DNA from: Singulisphaera acidiphila DSM 18658
GTDB taxonomy: Bacteria; Planctomycetota; Planctomycetia; Isosphaerales; Isosphaeraceae
DNA length: 64,000 bases
Direction: 5' to 3'
Assembly: GCF_000242455.2 (NCBI RefSeq)
Contig: NC_019892.1
Span: 310,001 to 374,000, forward strand
Made by a program: the position numbers and the translations under genes. The notes beneath the pieces are model-generated. The model was not told the origin of the DNA, made no database searches, and worked only from the letters and a program-made list of their open reading frames with translations. Below are positions 52,444 through 62,300 of the stretch, one piece after another (the stretch's first letter is position 1; each line of letters opens with the position of its first letter).

Positions 52444-53267
52444 AGGGTCCCTCGTTTTTGATAGAGACGCTCGTCGCGTGCGAAGTCCGTGAAGGCGTCG
52501 GCATGCCGGGAGAATCGGAGGTTCTCCTTGGCCCCCAGCCCGAGGAACCCTTTCCTGGGGAGGGAATCGACGAACAGGCCGATGGCACGATCCTGAAGTT
52601 CTCGTTCGAAGTAGATGAGCACGTTCCGGCAGGAGACGAGCTGCACTTCGGCAAACACGGCGTCGGTGACCAGGCTGTGGTCGGAGTAGACGATGCGCTG
52701 ACGGAGGCTCTTATCGAAGATGGCCGACCCGTAAGCCGCTGTGTAGTAGTCCGACAGCGACGACTTGCCGCCCGACCGCCGGTGATTCTCGGTGAATAAG
52801 GGGATTCGGTCCAGTTCGTACATCGCGGTCTCGGCTTTCTTGAGCGCCGCGGGATTGATGTCGGTGCCGTAGAAGAGCGTCCGGCTTTCAAGCCCTTCCT
52901 CCCGGAACAAGATCGCCAGCGAGAGAACTTCCTCGCCTGCGCCGCACCCCGCCACCCAGACCTTGAGCGAGGGATAGGTCTGCAAGTGGGGGACCACCTG
53001 CTCCCGAATCACACGGAAATAGGCGGGATCTCGGAAGAGTTCGCTCACCTGCACGGTGAGGTAGGAGAGCAGCGCCGGCAGGACGTTGGGGTCGTGGAGC
53101 GTCCGGTCCTGGAGTTGGGAGAACGTGCGGCAGTCGAACTGCTCCTTGGCCTGCGTGAGCCGCCGCTTGATGGACGCCATGGAGTACCCCCGGAAGTCGT
53201 AGTGGTACTTCCGGAAGATGGCCTCAAGCAGGAGCTTGAGCTCGATGTCCTCGGTCTTGTCGGGCAT
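52440..53267 (-). CDS. cheR: CheR-type methyltransferase
   Basis: A 275-residue SAM-dependent protein-glutamate methyltransferase. The N-terminal helical part (LKLLLEAIFRKYHYDFRGYSMASIKRRL) precedes the catalytic part with LRDPAYFRVIREQVVPHL, the SAM loop KVWVAGCGAGEEVLSLAILF, FYGTDINPAALKKAE and VSCRNVLIYFERELQ. The ATG at 53267 follows GAGGAG at 7 bases and is 14 bases from the upstream kinase stop; the longer frame from 53297 would overlap that gene. No tetratricopeptide extension is present. Confidence 0.92.
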   Translation of the reverse strand: MPDKTEDIELKLLLEAIFRKYHYDFRGYSMASIKRRLTQAKEQFDCRTFSQLQDRTLHDPNVLPALLSYLTVQVSELFRDPAYFRVIREQVVPHLQTYPSLKVWVAGCGAGEEVLSLAILFREEGLESRTLFYGTDINPAALKKAETAMYELDRIPLFTENHRRSGGKSSLSDYYTAAYGSAIFDKSLRQRIVYSDHSLVTDAVFAEVQLVSCRNVLIYFERELQDRAIGLFVDSLPRKGFLGLGAKENLRFSRHADAFTDFARDERLYQKRGTL

Positions 53268-53281
53268 GGTCCGGCTCCTCT

Positions 53282-56200
53282 TCACCTGGGCATCCACACG
53301 CGGACGAGCGAGAGGAGCTTCTCGACGTCGAGGGGCTTGGCCATGTAGTCGGTGGCACCCGCCTCGAGGCAGCGCGCCTGGTCATCCTTCATTGCCTTGG
53401 CGGTCAGCATGATGATCGGCAGCTTCTTCCATTCGGGCCGCTGCCGGATCTCTCGGGTGGCGGTCAGCCCATCCATCTCAGGCATCATGACGTCCATGAG
53501 CACCAGGTCGATCTTCGGTTGGTGATCGGCGAGGGAGTCTTCGAGGAGCGCGATCGCCTCGCGGCCGTTCCTGGCGATTTGCACGACCGCTCCCCGGGGC
53601 TCGAAGATACTCGTGAGGGCGAAGACGTTGCGCACGTCGTCCTCGACGACCAGGATGCGGCGGTCCTCCAGCGCTGCGTCCCGGCTCCTCGCCTTCTCGA
53701 GCATCCGCTGTTGCTCGGGCGGCAACTCTGAGACGACCTGGTGGAGGAACAGGGTCACCTCGTCGAGCAGTCGCTCGGGCGACTTCGCTCCTTTGATGAT
53801 AATCGAATTCGAGTAGCGGCGCAGCCGTTGCTCTTCGTCGGCCGGGAGATCCCGACCGGTATAGACGATCACCGGGGGAAAGGCGTAGGCATCCTCGCGG
53901 CTGAGTGTTTCGAGCAGGGAATAGCCCGACGCGTCGGGGAGCGACAGGTCGAGCACCATGCAGTCAAACGTCGCCTCTTTGAGCTGCTCCAGGCATTCGG
54001 CGGCGGTCCCGGCTCCGACCGTCTCCACGTCGACCGAGTCGAGAAGCCTTCTCATGCTATCGAGCTGGACCGGATCATCCTCGACCACGAGGACCCTGCG
54101 CATCCGCTGGGCAAGCCGGGTCTCGAGCTGCTTGAGCGCCTCCACCAGCTCCTCCCGTTTCACGGGCTTGAGCATGTACCCCACCGCCCCGAGGGAAAGG
54201 GCCGTCTGGGCGTAGTCGCCGGCGGAGACGACGTGCACGGGGATGTGCCTTGTCCGTGCGTCGTGCTTGAGACGGTCCAGGACCGAGAGCCCCGAATAGT
54301 CGGGCAGCCCGACGTCGAGCACCACGGCATTCGGCAGGTATTGCACCGCCACCGCAAGCGCCTCTTCGGCCGTCGTGGCGATCAGGCACTGGAAGTCGAG
54401 CTCGTGCGCGAGGTCATAGAGGATGCGGGCGAACGACTCGTCATCCTCGACGGCCAAGATGATCCGCCGGCCGCCGGCCAGCCGCTCGCGGTCATCGTCC
54501 ATTTGCCGGGCCCGTGACGGTGCCGAGAGCCTGTTGGCTCGTTCGCGAGGGAAGACAGGGGGAATGGCCGGCAAGGAGGCGCCTCGATCTTCGGCGGCCA
54601 CCTGCGCGGCCGAGACTGTTGTGGAGATGTCGCGCGGGCGTACGAGGGCGGGGCTGTACAACTCGGGGATCGTCACGTTGAACGTGCTTCCGCGGCCCGA
54701 CTCGGTCGCCAAGCGGATGTCGCCGCCGAGCAGCCGGGTCAGCTCGCGGGAGATGGAAAGACCGAGGCCGGTCCCCCCATACTTGCGGTTCGTCGTGCCG
54801 TCCGCCTGGCGGAAGGCCTCGAACACCACTTGGTGCTGGTGTTCGGGGATGCCGATGCCGGTGTCCGTCACGGCGAAAGAGATCCGGCCGTCCGCTGCGC
54901 GACTCACGTTGAGTTTCACCTCGCCTTGCTCGGTGAATTTCAAGGCGTTCGAGAGGATGTTCTTGAGAACCTGCTCGAGCCGTTGGCAGTCGGTGTTGAT
55001 CGTCTCCGGGCACGCCGGGGACACCAGGGTGTGGAATGCGAGCCCCTTCTGGGCGGCGACCGGCTCGAAGGTCCGGCGGAGATCGTCCACGAGCTGCGCC
55101 AATGAAACCGGTTCCGGCCGAACCTCCATGCGCCCCGCCTCGATCTTCGAGAGGTCGAGGATGTCATTGATCAGGACGAGGAGATCATTGCCGGCCGACC
55201 GGATGGTCTGGGCGTACTTCACCTGCTCTTCCGACAGGTTCCCTTGCGGGTTGTCGGCAAGGAGCTTGGCCAGGATAAGCGAGGAATTGAGGGGGGTACG
55301 AAGCTCGTGCGACATGTTGGCCAGGAAGTCGGACTTGTACCGGCTCGCCTGTTCCAGCCCGCGCGCCTGGAGCTGCAAGGCTTCCTTGGTTTGCAGGAGG
55401 TCGTCCCGCTGAGTTTCCAGGATCGCGGTCTGCTCCTCGAGCTGCACGTTGGACTGTTCGAGCTCGGCTTGCTGGTGCTCGAGGCGAACCTGTGACTCCT
55501 TGAGCGCCCGCCCCTGCTCCTCGAGTTCCTCGTTCGAGACGCGGAGCTCCTCCCCCTGGGCCTGCAATTCCTCGGCCTGCCGTTGCGTTTCCTCGAGGAG
55601 GTTTTGCAGGTGGGTGCGGTAGTTGGCCGACTTGACGGCGACGCCGACGAGCGAGGAAACCGTGTCGAGGAGCGTGATCATGCGCCCATCGAGCGAGTGG
55701 ACGAAGCCGAGCTCGAGGACCCCTTTCACCGCATCGTCGGCGGCCACGGGGGCGATGACGAGGTGCCGAGGCTTCCCATGACCGAGCGCTGAGCCGAAGG
55801 TCAGGTATCCGTCGGGCACGTCGCGGACGAGAATGGCCCGTCCGTCCTTGACCGCTTGCCCGAGGAGACCGTCGCCCGGCTCAAATCCTGCCGGCGTTCC
55901 GTCCAAGGCGGGCACGCCGTAGGTGGCGACCCGGCGAAAGCCGCTGCCGTTTTTGGCGAAGAAGACTCCGGCATGAGCATCGAGATAATCCGCCAGGAAC
56001 TTCAGAACGCTTTCACCGAGCTGCTCGAGGCGCTGTTCTCCGGCCATCGCCTTGGCGAGCCCGATCTGCCCCGACTGGAGCCAGTCCTGCCGTTGTCGCG
56101 TGAGCATGGCCTGCCGTAAGAGAGAGCCGACGGCGACCGAAAGGAGGGCCCCGAGAACTCCGGTCAGGATCCCGCTGCCGATGGCCACGCGGTAGGCGTT

Positions 56201-56755
56201 GTCCATCTCGGCGATCCGTAGGGCCCGCTGGATGCGTTCATCCTCCTGCATGGACTGAATCAAGGTCCTGAGCGCGTCCATCGCGGCTTTCCCGCGGTCG
56301 GACATCATCGTGGCCCGGGCGGCCTCGAACCCCTGGGTCCGGCGGAGTTCGACCGTCTCGGCAAGCTCCTCCAGCTTGGTGTTGATGTTGGCCTTCAGCG
56401 CGGGGAGGTGGGTCCGGTGGTCCGAGTCATCGCGGATCAGGCCTTCGAACTTGCCCATCCGTTGGTCGATCCGGGCGAGGGCCGAGGAATAGGGTTCGAG
56501 ATACCGGTCATCGCCGGTGAGCAAGTAACCCCGCTGCCCGGTCTCGGCGTCCTTCATGAGCGACAGCAGTTCGCCCAGGGCCGATAGGACCTCGTGAGTG
56601 TGGGTGACCTGCCTGGCGTCCCGGTCGAGGGTGCGGGTGTTGAGGTACGAGACGGTCCCGCTGACCACGAACACGAGCAGAACTGCAGCGACGCCAATGA
56701 GGAGACTGGTTCCGGACCGTCGGCGGGAGGCGATCGCAGTTTTCTTATCAATCAT
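53282..56755 (-). CDS. CHASE3-GAF hybrid histidine kinase with three receivers
   Basis: A 1157-residue membrane sensor, first gene of the operon. The ATG at 56755 has AGGA 6 bases upstream. TM1 (about residues 14-34) is followed by a periplasmic CHASE3 domain (DAETGQRGYLLTGDDRYLEPY is its signature) and TM2 (about 163-186). A GAF domain (about 215-365, with GLLGQAVKDGRAILVRDVPDGYLTFG) and a long coiled coil (about 370-460) lead to HisKA (FLANMSHELRTPLNSSLILAKL) and HATPase (ILSNALKFTEQG, VTDTGIGIPEHQ, GGTGLGLSISREL). Three receivers follow, with VLDVGLPD, VLDLSLPDASG and LMDVMMPEMDG. Signal and output are unknown. Confidence 0.93.
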   Translation of the reverse strand: MIDKKTAIASRRRSGTSLLIGVAAVLLVFVVSGTVSYLNTRTLDRDARQVTHTHEVLSALGELLSLMKDAETGQRGYLLTGDDRYLEPYSSALARIDQRMGKFEGLIRDDSDHRTHLPALKANINTKLEELAETVELRRTQGFEAARATMMSDRGKAAMDALRTLIQSMQEDERIQRALRIAEMDNAYRVAIGSGILTGVLGALLSVAVGSLLRQAMLTRQRQDWLQSGQIGLAKAMAGEQRLEQLGESVLKFLADYLDAHAGVFFAKNGSGFRRVATYGVPALDGTPAGFEPGDGLLGQAVKDGRAILVRDVPDGYLTFGSALGHGKPRHLVIAPVAADDAVKGVLELGFVHSLDGRMITLLDTVSSLVGVAVKSANYRTHLQNLLEETQRQAEELQAQGEELRVSNEELEEQGRALKESQVRLEHQQAELEQSNVQLEEQTAILETQRDDLLQTKEALQLQARGLEQASRYKSDFLANMSHELRTPLNSSLILAKLLADNPQGNLSEEQVKYAQTIRSAGNDLLVLINDILDLSKIEAGRMEVRPEPVSLAQLVDDLRRTFEPVAAQKGLAFHTLVSPACPETINTDCQRLEQVLKNILSNALKFTEQGEVKLNVSRAADGRISFAVTDTGIGIPEHQHQVVFEAFRQADGTTNRKYGGTGLGLSISRELTRLLGGDIRLATESGRGSTFNVTIPELYSPALVRPRDISTTVSAAQVAAEDRGASLPAIPPVFPRERANRLSAPSRARQMDDDRERLAGGRRIILAVEDDESFARILYDLAHELDFQCLIATTAEEALAVAVQYLPNAVVLDVGLPDYSGLSVLDRLKHDARTRHIPVHVVSAGDYAQTALSLGAVGYMLKPVKREELVEALKQLETRLAQRMRRVLVVEDDPVQLDSMRRLLDSVDVETVGAGTAAECLEQLKEATFDCMVLDLSLPDASGYSLLETLSREDAYAFPPVIVYTGRDLPADEEQRLRRYSNSIIIKGAKSPERLLDEVTLFLHQVVSELPPEQQRMLEKARSRDAALEDRRILVVEDDVRNVFALTSIFEPRGAVVQIARNGREAIALLEDSLADHQPKIDLVLMDVMMPEMDGLTATREIRQRPEWKKLPIIMLTAKAMKDDQARCLEAGATDYMAKPLDVEKLLSLVRVWMPR

Positions 56756-57157
56756 CGGCGTCCTGAGTGCGTTTTCAGATGGCAATGCGTTGAACTTCGT
56801 CTTTGCGTGACGTTGCCGCGATCCGGAAAATCGATTTCGGTGGCAACGATTTTCGTGCGGATGGACCCCAACCGTCCCAATTTGGGCAGAATCGTTTGTA
56901 CCCATCTCCAGGATTTTGGGGAAGGCACCAGTTGCGGCGACCACGCCTCACCGGTCGCGCAGCTCGGCTTTACACACCCTTCTTTAACCCGTTTGTGGCT
57001 GCCAAAGCCGAGAAATCACTCCGTCCACGAAGGTGACTCCGGAGATCATCTCCCTCAACAGCCCTGCTCCATTCAACGATCGCCAACTCTTTTGATACAC
57101 TCTCCATCAGCTTGTAGACCATCGTCAGGCCCGCCGTCCGGGGCCCGCTCTCAAATA
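56756..57157. other. Upstream region of the kinase operon
   Basis: No gene is supported in this stretch. At 56821-56862 there is a hairpin: atccg-gaaaatcg pairs with cgattttc-gtg-cggat across a 13-base loop, with three bulged bases. It is about 70 bases ahead of the kinase start and might be a regulatory structure. Confidence 0.4.
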
Positions 57158-57218
57158 GTGGACCCCGAAATTCGGACCACCTGTTAAGCGACTCTGGTGG
57201 CCCGGTGGAGGGGAATCG

Positions 57219-57720
57219 ATGGCGGGTAAGCGGAAAATCCATACAGCGGCGTTCAAGGCCCTGGTCGCCTTGGCGGTCCTCAAGGGGGACCGCACGATCA
57301 ACTCGTTGGCCGGCCAGTACGGCGTCTATCCCATGCTGATCCACGGCTGGAAGAAGCAACTCGTCACCGGAGCGGAAGAGGTCTTTGGGAGCCCGCCAGG
57401 CCGAGCTCTTACTCAAGGTGTTCAACACGGATCAGGGGGCGCAGTTCACATTGGAAGCGTTCACCGGGCGACTGGAGGCGGCCAGTGTGGAGGTAGGCAT
57501 GGTCGGCCGAGGGAGGGCGTTGGATAACGTGTTCGTCGAGCGGCTCTGGAGGACCATGAATTGCGAGGAAATTTAAATTCAAGGATGCGAGTCGGTGCCG
57601 GAGTTGCCGCGAGGCCTAAAGCTGTACTTTGGCTTCTATAACGAGGACCGGCTTCACGAATCGCTGGGGTATCAGACTCCAGGAACGGTTTACCGTGGCA
57701 TCAGGGCCACGATGGCCTGA
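57219..57720 (+). pseudogene. Decayed IS3-family transposase genes (orfA-orfB)
   Basis: The orfA frame starts at 57219 (MAGKRKIHTAAFKALVALAV, then GVYPMLIHGWKKQL) and runs out of frame near 57390. The orfB remnant then appears in another frame: FNTDQGAQFTLEAFTGRL, GRGRALDNVFVERLWRTM, a TAA at 57574-57576, then YFGFYNEDRLHESLGYQTPG to a TGA at 57718-57720. The first catalytic aspartate and most of the integrase core are missing, so this is a large internal deletion plus a stop. It cannot be active. Confidence 0.88.
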
Positions 57721-57757
57721 TGGGGGAGTAGCTCAAGGATCGGCTTTTTTTGGCCTA

Positions 57758-58619
57758 GAGCGTGTTATGAACTGTAGTCCACTGGCGATCGTAGTTTAGG
57801 GTATGATCACTCACAAGCCCTATCCCAGCGATGTCAGCGACGCCGAATGGGAGTTCGTCCTTCCCTACCTCTGCCTACTGCCTGAAGAGGCCGGTCAGCG
57901 CGTCCACAACCTCCGCGACGTCTTCGACGCCCTGCGATGGCTAGTCTGCAGCGGCGCCCCATGGCGATACTTGCCCAACGACTTTCCCCCTTGGCAGATG
58001 GTCTACCAACAGACCCGCCGCTGGCTCGCCGCCGGTTGCTTCGAGGCGATCGTCCACGACCTTCGCGCCGTGCTCCGATTCGCCGACGGTCGAGGCCCCG
58101 AACCGACCGGCGCCGTCCTCGACAGCCGGACGATTCAGTCCACTCCCGAGAGCGGCCACCGCGCCGGCTACGACGGTTATAAGCGGCGCAAAGGCTCGAA
58201 GGTCCATGCCGCCGTTGATACGCTGGGGAATCTGCTGGCTTTGCATGTCACCGCGGCCAATGAGCAAGACCGGGCCCAAGTCGGCCGGCTGGCCGAGGCG
58301 ATCCAGGAGGCGACGGGAGAGTCGGTCGAATTGGCGTACGTCGATCAAGGTTACACTGGTGAGGAGCCTGCGGCTGCGGCGGCCGAACACGGGATCCGGC
58401 TGGAAGTCGTCAAATTGGCCGAGGCGAAGCGGGGCTTCGTCCTGCTGCCGCGACGGTGGGTCGTCGAACGGTCGTTCGGCTGGGCGGCGCGATTCCGCCG
58501 CTTGGCGAAGGACTACGAGCGTCTCGCCGAGACACTCGTCGGGTTGCACTACGTCGCATTCAGCCTGCTCATGCTCCAGAAGGCCGCTCCGCTATTCGTG
58601 TGGAGTTCATAACACGCTC
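57758..58619 (+). mobile_element. IS5-family element, 862 bp
   Basis: Perfect terminal inverted repeats begin GAGCGTGTTATGAACT (57758-57773) with the complement at 58604-58619. The dinucleotide TA flanks both ends (57756-57757 and 58620-58621); joining the flanks gives a CTAG target, typical of IS5-group elements. One intact transposase gene is inside. Confidence 0.88.
57803..58612 (+). CDS. IS5-family transposase
   Basis: A 269-residue DDE transposase. The N-terminal DUF4096-type region is [17 protein letters not shown] with [20 protein letters not shown]. The catalytic residues are in [10 protein letters not shown] (Asp), [10 protein letters not shown] (Asp) and [21 protein letters not shown] (Glu). 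The frame is a single uninterrupted one, unlike IS427-type members with a split gene. It ends inside the right terminal repeat. Confidence 0.93.
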   Translation: MITHKPYPSDVSDAEWEFVLPYLCLLPEEAGQRVHNLRDVFDALRWLVCSGAPWRYLPNDFPPWQMVYQQTRRWLAAGCFEAIVHDLRAVLRFADGRGPEPTGAVLDSRTIQSTPESGHRAGYDGYKRRKGSKVHAAVDTLGNLLALHVTAANEQDRAQVGRLAEAIQEATGESVELAYVDQGYTGEEPAAAAAEHGIRLEVVKLAEAKRGFVLLPRRWVVERSFGWAARFRRLAKDYERLAETLVGLHYVAFSLLMLQKAAPLFVWSS

Positions 58620-58657
58620 TAGACAATGGGGTCCACCTCACCCCTTTGCGTGCCCTA

Positions 58658-58990
58658 TTAGCCACTTAGACGCCACGTAATGGAGATCCAGGGGCTCGGT
58701 GCACCGAAGACCGCTCTGTCGATCCAATTAATTGGAGCGTAGAATGTCGCCAGTGTGTAGTGCCACGTCAGGTTCTCGGATGCAGCAGCATCCTCGAATG
58801 GGACATATAGAAATCCGGGAAGTCCAAACTCCTGGGCTTGGTGCATTCCCCTGCGTGAAAGGCGATAGTAGCTTCCTGCATAAGTAAACATCAGAGAGCA
58901 GACAATCACAATTCCGATAAGCCTTCTCAAGCTGATTTTAAGCCGATAGGTCCAAGAGTCCGGTTTTGGGATAGTAACGCGAGTTGGCAT
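58658..58990 (-). CDS. Small membrane-anchored protein downstream of rhs
   Basis: A 110-residue protein. A basic N-terminus and one TM segment (LIGIVIVCSLMFTYAGSYY, about residues 24-42) precede a soluble part with LSRRGMHQAQEFGLPGFLYVPFED and WHYTLATFYAPINWIDRAVFG. It is encoded in the same direction as the Rhs gene and after it, with 384 bases between. Cognate immunity genes sit in this place in Rhs systems, so it is a candidate, but the large gap and lack of a known family leave this open. It is AT-richer than the core genes. Confidence 0.55.
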   Translation of the reverse strand: MPTRVTIPKPDSWTYRLKISLRRLIGIVIVCSLMFTYAGSYYRLSRRGMHQAQEFGLPGFLYVPFEDAAASENLTWHYTLATFYAPINWIDRAVFGAPSPWISITWRLSG

Positions 58991-59374
58991 GTCTTAGTCT
59001 CGTACGACTTGCAATCGGTCAAGTGCGTAAACACGAAAATCGGCTTCCCCGAAAATCAATAGATAGGCGAATGTTTTCCACAACTGCTGAATTAGAGAGC
59101 AGTAGCCTGCTCGATTGGCAGGTTCTTACCCGGAACGCTCTGCAAAACGTCAAAGTCATACCAGAAGCATATCAAAAAAAAGGCCAATCCGAAAACCGAG
59201 ATTCGCTGGGATAAGGGTTGCGAACAATTTCAATCTAGCAAGGCGTTTCCATATGGACTGAGAAATCTGACACTACCTCTGAGCTATCCAAAGAAGAGGT
59301 AACGCTCTGGATAGCTCAGGCTCTTAAAGCTCGCAACACCCAATTAGATAATATTGAAGCCAAATTGCTCACGA
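58991..59374. other. Region between rhs and the small membrane protein
   Basis: A perfect 10-base inverted repeat gagctatcca (59281-59290) and tggatagctc (59308-59317) with a 17-base loop could end the rhs transcript. No minus-strand gene is seen. A plus-strand frame from about 59241 into the rhs end has protein-like composition but no start codon. Confidence 0.45.
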
Positions 59375-62300
59375 TCAATCGTCGGCTGACAACCCAAATG
59401 CCCGACGAATTCGGCATTTTTCTCCGTCAGTCAACTTGATCGGAACATGAATGTTTGCTTCACTCTTTCCAAGAGGAGTCTTTTCAAAAGGCAATCCCGG
59501 GACATGATAATTGCCCATAACCCCATGATAAAATAGTTCATGAACAATAATATTTGCATACTGAGTGTTCCTGTTTTTAGGTTTCTTTTTGGGTTTGTAT
59601 GAATTAATTGTGGTTGAATTGATTGTGATGTCCGCCGTGCCCGCGAAGCACGATCCAACAAAACCGGGCCGCCTGGGATTAATAAAGTTGAGGCGCCCGT
59701 CAATGCCAGAAATTCCGTCGGGGCCGGTGGGGCCGTGCTCTCCAACAGGTGGCCGTGAATACTTGATCCCGGAAGGTGGTGACACCGAGGTCGGTATGAT
59801 GTCAAAATCAAATGGCAAATCTTCCAGAATTTGATTAATGCTATCTTTGACGCCAGCTGGATCGAAGTCGCTTGGCATTTTCGATGGGTCAACATAAATA
59901 TAAATCGGAATGCCAATCAGCCCCAGTGGGTCGACAATATTGCCTGGTCTGTTGCTCACGTACCGGTAGAGGTTTTGGTCACCGGCAAGAATTCCTAATG
60001 GGTCCTGACTTGCCCATCGCCCAAGGGTCGGAGAATAGTCACGATGCCGGAAACCGAACAACTTACTCACTCTATCGTAACGTCCACCTTGATGTAGGTA
60101 AACCCAGCCGTACGCACTCGAACCCAGCGAACTCCAATTCGCGGCTAGAACACTCACCTGACCGTACGGATCATAGATATACCGCTCGGCCACCACTCCA
60201 GCCTTATTCGTAATCGCCGTCACGTTCCAGTTGGCATCCTGCTGGACGTAGAACTGTTCTTCCAGGATTCCATCGAGGCCGCCCGCATCCCGATCCCGCA
60301 ATACCAAGGCATCGACGTAGAGCGGACTCCAAACGTTCTGAGCCACAGCAATCCCACTGATTCGTTCCTCAAGCATCTGCCACTGGGCCGAGTAATAGAG
60401 ATGCACCTCCGTGCCATTGTCTCCGGTGATCCGGCGACCGAGGGCATCGTAGGTGTAGTCGACCAGGAGGTTGTTGCTGGAATCCTTGACCGCCATGAGG
60501 CGGTTCCAGCCGTCGTAGACGAACTTCCGCCCCGTCTCATCGGTCGTCATGTTTCCGTTGGCGTCGTAGGTCAGCGTCGAAGCGCCAACCCCGGTCACCT
60601 GGTTCTGGGCGTTGTGGTTCCGGGTCTGGGACGTTCCGTTGGTCGAGACGTTCTCCCAGTTGCCCAACGCGTCGAAGTCCCATGCCTGGCTCCGCGACGG
60701 ACTGGAGACCGTATCGAGGGTACCACCAGGCGAAGACGCCGACAGCGCACCACGGACGAACCCGGTCAGTTGGTTGAGCGAGTCGTAGCCGTTACCGGAA
60801 CCGCTGGCGTGGTAAAGCTCGTCCATCGCCGCGTCGAGCAAGTTGCTCCGGTACAGCCGGTTCCCGTTGCGATCGTAGCCGTACTGGAAGCGATCGGTGG
60901 CCGTGCCGGTGGCCGGATTGAGCCAGCGCTGATCGATGATCCGGCCGAAGCGGTCCAGGCCCGTATACTGGTCGCCCCCGTCTCCGTTCGATTCGCCGGT
61001 TCGCTTGACGTAGGAGAGGGCGACCCCCGGCTCCGGACGTGACCGGCTGACGATCGTCCCCAAGCCCAGGTAGCTGTACTCTTCGAGGTGCGTGCCAATA
61101 CCTTCGGAGCCGTTGTCGTCGGCGAGGTAGCTCAGCCGGCTGATGTCGCTGTCGACGCCGCCGGCATAGACGTAATGGAGGACTCGGCCGTTGGGATAGG
61201 TCATGCTGACCAGCCGACTGTGATTGGCGCTGCCGCTCATTTCGCTGTAGGCGTACTGAACCTTCGGCGAGGTGAGGGGGTTCACTGCTCCGCCGTGCGC
61301 CTGGTACTCGGTGATGAGTTGGCCCAGGCCGTTGTAGACGCGCTGCACCTGATTGACCACGTTGCCGCCGCTGGCTGCGTTGTAGCTCGTCAAGAGGACA
61401 GGTCGCCCGGCGACGTCGTAAGTCGTCTCGATGCGCAAGACGCTTTGATCGATGCCGCTTCCCGGGGTCGTGATTGCGTCGGAGATTTGTCGGCCCAGCA
61501 CGTCGTAGGTGTACGTGTGCACGGTGCCGTTGCGGTCGGTCGCCGTCTTGACCTGCCCCAAGGCGTTGTAGGTGTAGACCTCAGCCTCGGTTCCGCTGGC
61601 TGCGCCGGTGGTCTTGTCGGGATGGTGAACCTCCCGCGCCAGGTCATTGCTGAAGAGGGCACTGCCAGCGGCCGTATCAACGCCGTAGACATACTCCGTC
61701 GTTTGTTGTCCGCCGCCCGGCAAGACCACTTTCAGAGTGAGGAGGTTGCCATTGCCGTCGTAGGTATACTCGACGGTCTTGTTGGTGGTGTCCGTGGGGA
61801 TTCCGTTGGTATAGGCTTCGATCGTCTTGGTCGTCCGTCCCCGCGCGTCGTAGAACCGCTTGCTGACGATGCCTCGAGGATCGGTGACGGTTTGGAGCCG
61901 GCCGGCGTCGTCGTAGCCGTAGCTGGTCACCAACGCCGTGTCCGATCGAGCGGGAATCGTCGAGGTCCAGGTGTAGGCTGACCCGTTGTTGGTGCCAAGG
62001 TTGACGACAGCCGTCGTGCGGTCGAGGGCGTCGAAGTAGCTGGCGACATAAGAGACGCGGGCCTTCGTGCCGGAGGACGGGGTCCCCAGCGCTCCCGTGG
62101 CCGTCTCATCGTGGAACCGCTGGCGGACGGTTGTCAGGAGGATGTTGCTGTTGGCATCGTACTGGTATTCCACCTGCTCCAGCACGGCGTCGCCCGTGAC
62201 GGTCCCGGCATCGGCCCAGGACGAATCCCCTCCTCCATTGGTCGTGGAGATCGTGACCGGACGTCCCACGCCATCGTACGCGACCTTCTGTACGAGACCG

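Larger units (their letters stand above)
57158..58636 (+). mobile_element. IS3-family relic, interrupted by an IS5-family element
   Basis: Nine-base inverted ends, gtggacccc (57158-57166) and ggggtccac (58628-58636), enclose the decayed IS3 genes and the later IS5-type element. The right end is separated from the relic's last codon by that element, so the order of events is IS3 first, IS5 second. The IR is short and a target duplication is not visible, so the right boundary is tentative. Confidence 0.55.

Noticed and set aside
58984..59214. Plus-strand frame of 76 codons
   Set aside because: No ribosome site, no recognisable pattern, and it overlaps the start of the minus-strand membrane protein.
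59241..59440. Plus-strand frame reading SELSKEEVTLWIAQALKARN and on to a stop near 59440
   Set aside because: It has protein-like amphipathic composition but no start codon after the preceding stop, no ribosome site, and it overlaps the end of rhs. It could be a gene remnant.
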